In this document: piece after piece, positions 40,291-42,157 of the stretch | How positions within the stretch are numbered: the stretch's first letter is position 1 | How the letters are laid out: the number at the start of each line of letters is the position of its first letter | Assembly: GCA_910588425.1 (NCBI GenBank) | Contig: CAJUPM010000004.1 | Location: 15,594 to 57,750, forward strand | Length of the DNA: 42,157 nucleotides | Direction of reading: 5' to 3' | From: an uncultured Christensenellaceae bacterium | GTDB taxonomy: Bacteria; Bacillota; Clostridia; Christensenellales; Christensenellaceae | The notes under the pieces: generated by a model | Databases searched by the model: none | The model's input: the letters and a program-made list of their open reading frames with translations, nothing else | What the model was told of the DNA's origin: nothing | Translations under genes and position numbers: made by a program

Positions 40291-41644
40291 CCAGCATCCT
40301 CCCAAGCAGTGTTGTCCGCTTCGCTTCGAGTATTTCTGCCCATACAAAACCGCCTATTTTCTCTTTTGGCCCCGGCATATTGACCATTTTTCCCGAATCT
40401 GTGCGCCCGCAGATGCTCTGCTCGTCTCTGCGGCTCACGCCCTCGATGAGCACGCGCTCTTTTTTGCCGACATAGGCCAGGTTGCTCTGATAAGTCAGCT
40501 CCCCTTGCAGTTCCACCAGCCTGACGATGCGCTGCTGCTTGATCTCTTCCGGGATCTGCTCCGGAAAAGAGGCGGCCGGCGTGCCGTTGCGCGGAGAATA
40601 GACGAAAGTAAACGCGGCATCATAGCCCACTTCGCGCACGAGGCTGAGCGTCTGCTCGTAATCTTCCTGGCTCTCGCCGGGGAAGCCGACGATAATATCC
40701 GTGGTCAAGGCAATACCCGGGATCATCTGTCGCGCCCTGTGGGCAAGCGCCAGATACTCTTCTCTGGAATAGCCCCGGTTCATGCGCTGCAATATGCGGC
40801 TCGAGCCGGACTGCACGGGCAAATGCAGTTGTTTGCAGATATTGTCATGTTTTGCCATCTGTTCCAGCAGCCGCTCGGAGATATCTTTGGGATGCGACGT
40901 CATAAACCGGATGCGCGCAATCCCCGTTTGCGTCGCGACGCGCTCCAAAAGGCCCGCGAAATCCACATCGCCAGTGCCTTTTCCATACGAGTTGACATTC
41001 TGCCCCAGCAGCATCACTTCCTGGTAGCCCTCTTGGGCAAGGCCGCGGATTTCGGCCAGAATATCCTCCGGAGCCCTGCTCCATTCCCGGCCCCGCACAT
41101 AGGGAACGATGCAGTAGGTACAGAAATTGTTGCAGCCCTGCATGATGTTCACCGTAGCCAGCGGGCGCTCCTTGCGCTGCATGGGCACATCTTCGATGAC
41201 TGAGCTGGAAATGCTGCTCTGCCGCACGTTCAAAACGCGCTCTTTCTGCATCAGAGCGGCATACAGCATGGATGGCAGCTCGTTCATGTTGTTTGTCCCA
41301 AACACAATTTTGACAAACGGGAAAGTCTTCATCAGTTTTTCCGCGACATCCTGCTGCTGCATCATACAGCCGCAGACCGCCACAATCAGACTTTTTTTGC
41401 GCAGAGAAAGCGGTTTTAGCGCGCCGATATTGCCAAAAACCTTTTTTTCCGCATGATCGCGCACACAGCAGGTGTTAAACAAAATGAGATCTGCCTCCTG
41501 CATTTCCTCTGCCCGCTGGTAGCCCACCGCCTGCAAAATTCCCGCGAGCTTTTCCGAATCGTGCTCGTTCATCTGGCAGCCATAGGTTTCAATATAATAT
41601 TTTAGGCCGTGCGTCTGCACATACTCATATAGGCTTTGCGTCAT
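40283..41644 (-). CDS. miaB: tRNA-2-methylthio-N6-dimethylallyladenosine synthase
   Basis: MiaB adds the methylthio group to i6A37 of tRNAs that read UNN codons. The 453-residue protein has the N-terminal UPF0004 domain with three cluster cysteines (C23 in ETYGCQMN, NTCCVRD, AVCGCM), the radical-SAM motif CNNFCTYC, and a C-terminal TRAM domain around RVLIEGVSRRDEQSICGRT. GGAG precedes the ATG. It heads the operon with the GNAT protein and alr. The tRNA-Leu(CAA) and tRNA-Trp in this window are expected targets of this modification. Confidence 0.97.
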   Translation of the reverse strand: MTQSLYEYVQTHGLKYYIETYGCQMNEHDSEKLAGILQAVGYQRAEEMQEADLILFNTCCVRDHAEKKVFGNIGALKPLSLRKKSLIVAVCGCMMQQQDVAEKLMKTFPFVKIVFGTNNMNELPSMLYAALMQKERVLNVRQSSISSSVIEDVPMQRKERPLATVNIMQGCNNFCTYCIVPYVRGREWSRAPEDILAEIRGLAQEGYQEVMLLGQNVNSYGKGTGDVDFAGLLERVATQTGIARIRFMTSHPKDISERLLEQMAKHDNICKQLHLPVQSGSSRILQRMNRGYSREEYLALAHRARQMIPGIALTTDIIVGFPGESQEDYEQTLSLVREVGYDAAFTFVYSPRNGTPAASFPEQIPEEIKQQRIVRLVELQGELTYQSNLAYVGKKERVLIEGVSRRDEQSICGRTDSGKMVNMPGPKEKIGGFVWAEILEAKRTTLLGRMLDD

Positions 41645-41685
41645 TTTTACTCCATTGTCAATTGAAATTTTCTATTTCCTCTGCT

Positions 41686-41714
41686 ATTATAGAATACAAA
41701 GCTGGTTTCTACAA
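41686..41714 (-). promoter_or_regulatory. Promoter of miaB operon
   Basis: On the minus strand TTGTAG (41714-41709) and TATAAT (41691-41686) are separated by 17 bases. Confidence 0.8.
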
Positions 41715-41727
41715 CAAATTGCAGAAT

Positions 41728-41747
41728 TTTTTCACATTTGTGAAAAA
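41728..41747. repeat. 20-base perfect palindrome between divergent promoters
   Basis: TTTTTCACA and TGTGAAAAA flank a 2-base centre. It lies between the miaB promoter and the tRNA-array promoter, ending five bases before the latter's -35 box. The position suits an operator. Confidence 0.5.
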
Positions 41748-41752
41748 GGTTC

Positions 41753-41781
41753 TTGACAATGAGCGGCGGGTATTGTATATT
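41753..41781 (+). promoter_or_regulatory. Promoter of the tRNA array
   Basis: TTGACA (41753-41758) and TATATT (41776-41781) are separated by 17 bases. The first tRNA begins 34 bases downstream. Confidence 0.9.
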
Positions 41782-41815
41782 AATATGCGTCGCCGCACTT
41801 AGCGGTTGTACAGCT

Positions 41816-41893
<78 letters not shown>

Positions 41894-41909
41894 ATTTATA
41901 TAGTTATGT

Positions 41910-41984
41910 GGCCTCGTGGTCAAGCGGTTAAGACTCCGCCCTCTCACGGCGGCAACAGGGGTTCGAGTCCCCTCGAGGTCACCA
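41910..41984 (+). tRNA. tRNA-Glu (anticodon CTC)
   Basis: 75 nt with encoded CCA. Acceptor GGCCTCG pairs with CGAGGTC (one wobble). The anticodon stem CCGCC/GGCGG encloses CTCTCAC, giving CTC, which reads GAG. Confidence 0.96.
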
Positions 41985-42011
41985 TTTTTGATGAGTATTT
42001 TTGGTGTTTGC

Positions 42012-42088
42012 GGGCCCTTAGCTCAGTTGGTTAGAGCGGTCGGCTCATAACCGATTGGTCCGCGGTTCAAGTCCGTGAGGGCCCACCA
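42012..42088 (+). tRNA. tRNA with CAT anticodon (elongator Met or Ile2)
   Basis: 77 nt with encoded CCA. Acceptor GGGCCCT pairs with AGGGCCC, and the anticodon loop is CTCATAA. A paired 1-72 position and D-arm AGCTCAG..GGTTAGAGC rule out initiator Met. Whether the C34 is modified to lysidine (Ile2) or the tRNA reads AUG (elongator Met) cannot be decided by eye. Confidence 0.9.
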
Positions 42089-42104
42089 AAAAGATTCGCA
42101 GCCT

Positions 42105-42157
42105 GGCCTGGTAGTTCAGTTGGTTAGAACGCTAGCCTGTCACGCTAGAGGTCGTGG
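42105..42157 (+). tRNA. tRNA-Asp (anticodon GTC), truncated by the window end
   Basis: The 5' 53 nt are present: GGCCTGG acceptor strand, D arm TAGTTCAGTTGGTTAGAA, and anticodon stem CTAGC/GCTAG around CTGTCAC (GTC). The T arm and 3' end lie beyond the window. Confidence 0.93.

Noticed and set aside
42012..42088. Initiator tRNA-fMet
   Set aside because: The 5' G pairs with the 3' C at position 72; initiators have an unpaired 1-72. The anticodon stem also lacks the three consecutive G-C pairs in the initiator form.

Overview
The window looks like chromosomal DNA of an anaerobic, Clostridia-type Bacillota with roughly balanced GC. Supporting signs are a T-box leader on proS, Shine-Dalgarno sites of the GGAGG type, tRNA genes with encoded CCA, an electron-bifurcating-type [FeFe] hydrogenase operon, acetate kinase, and a ylb-type cluster like that of Bacillus and Clostridia. 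The spore-related gene ylbJ suggests a spore-forming ancestry. Christensenellales is a guess I cannot test here. I see no phage, insertion sequence or CRISPR array.

Layout. 1-1350: the start of an amidohydrolase gene, tRNA-Trp, and an exonuclease-like protein with an internal repeat. 1354-5332: a VanY-like carboxypeptidase with a tiny exported peptide, and a two-component system with a membrane partner. 5461-7200: T-box-controlled proS. 7232-10606: a nucleotidase, two exported or membrane proteins, a TIM-barrel isomerase and a DUF1540 peptide. 10666-16534: an operon of an ECF sigma factor, polA, coaE, a lytic transglycosylase and a solute-binding lipoprotein. 16617-18205: tRNA-Leu, a YgjP-like peptidase and a YdcF-like protein. 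18396-21079: four tandem paralogues of the 3-hexulose-6-phosphate synthase / 3-keto-L-gulonate-6-phosphate decarboxylase family behind a long structured leader. 21474-24943: a heterodimeric ABC exporter. 24988-30102: polysaccharide deacetylase and the hydABC hydrogenase operon. 30257-37985: a SPOR protein, then rpmF, ylbN, ackA, tmcAL (ylbM), ylbK, ylbJ, a coiled-coil protein, coaD and rsmD. 38072-41644: miaB, an acetyltransferase and alr as one operon. 41816-42157: tRNA-Pro, -Glu, -Met/Ile2 and the start of -Asp.

How it fits together. Most genes are housekeeping: translation (proS, tRNAs, miaB, tmcAL, rsmD, rpmF), coenzyme A synthesis (coaD, coaE), DNA repair (polA) and cell wall (alr, VanY-like, transglycosylase, deacetylase). 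The fermentative part is hydABC, which disposes of reductant as H2, and ackA, which makes ATP and acetate. The least explained locus is the four-gene sugar-phosphate aldolase/decarboxylase array with its leader: there is no isomerase, kinase or transporter beside it to say what it acts on. The second oddity is the duplicated DEDDh exonuclease-like protein whose first copy has lost its catalytic residues.
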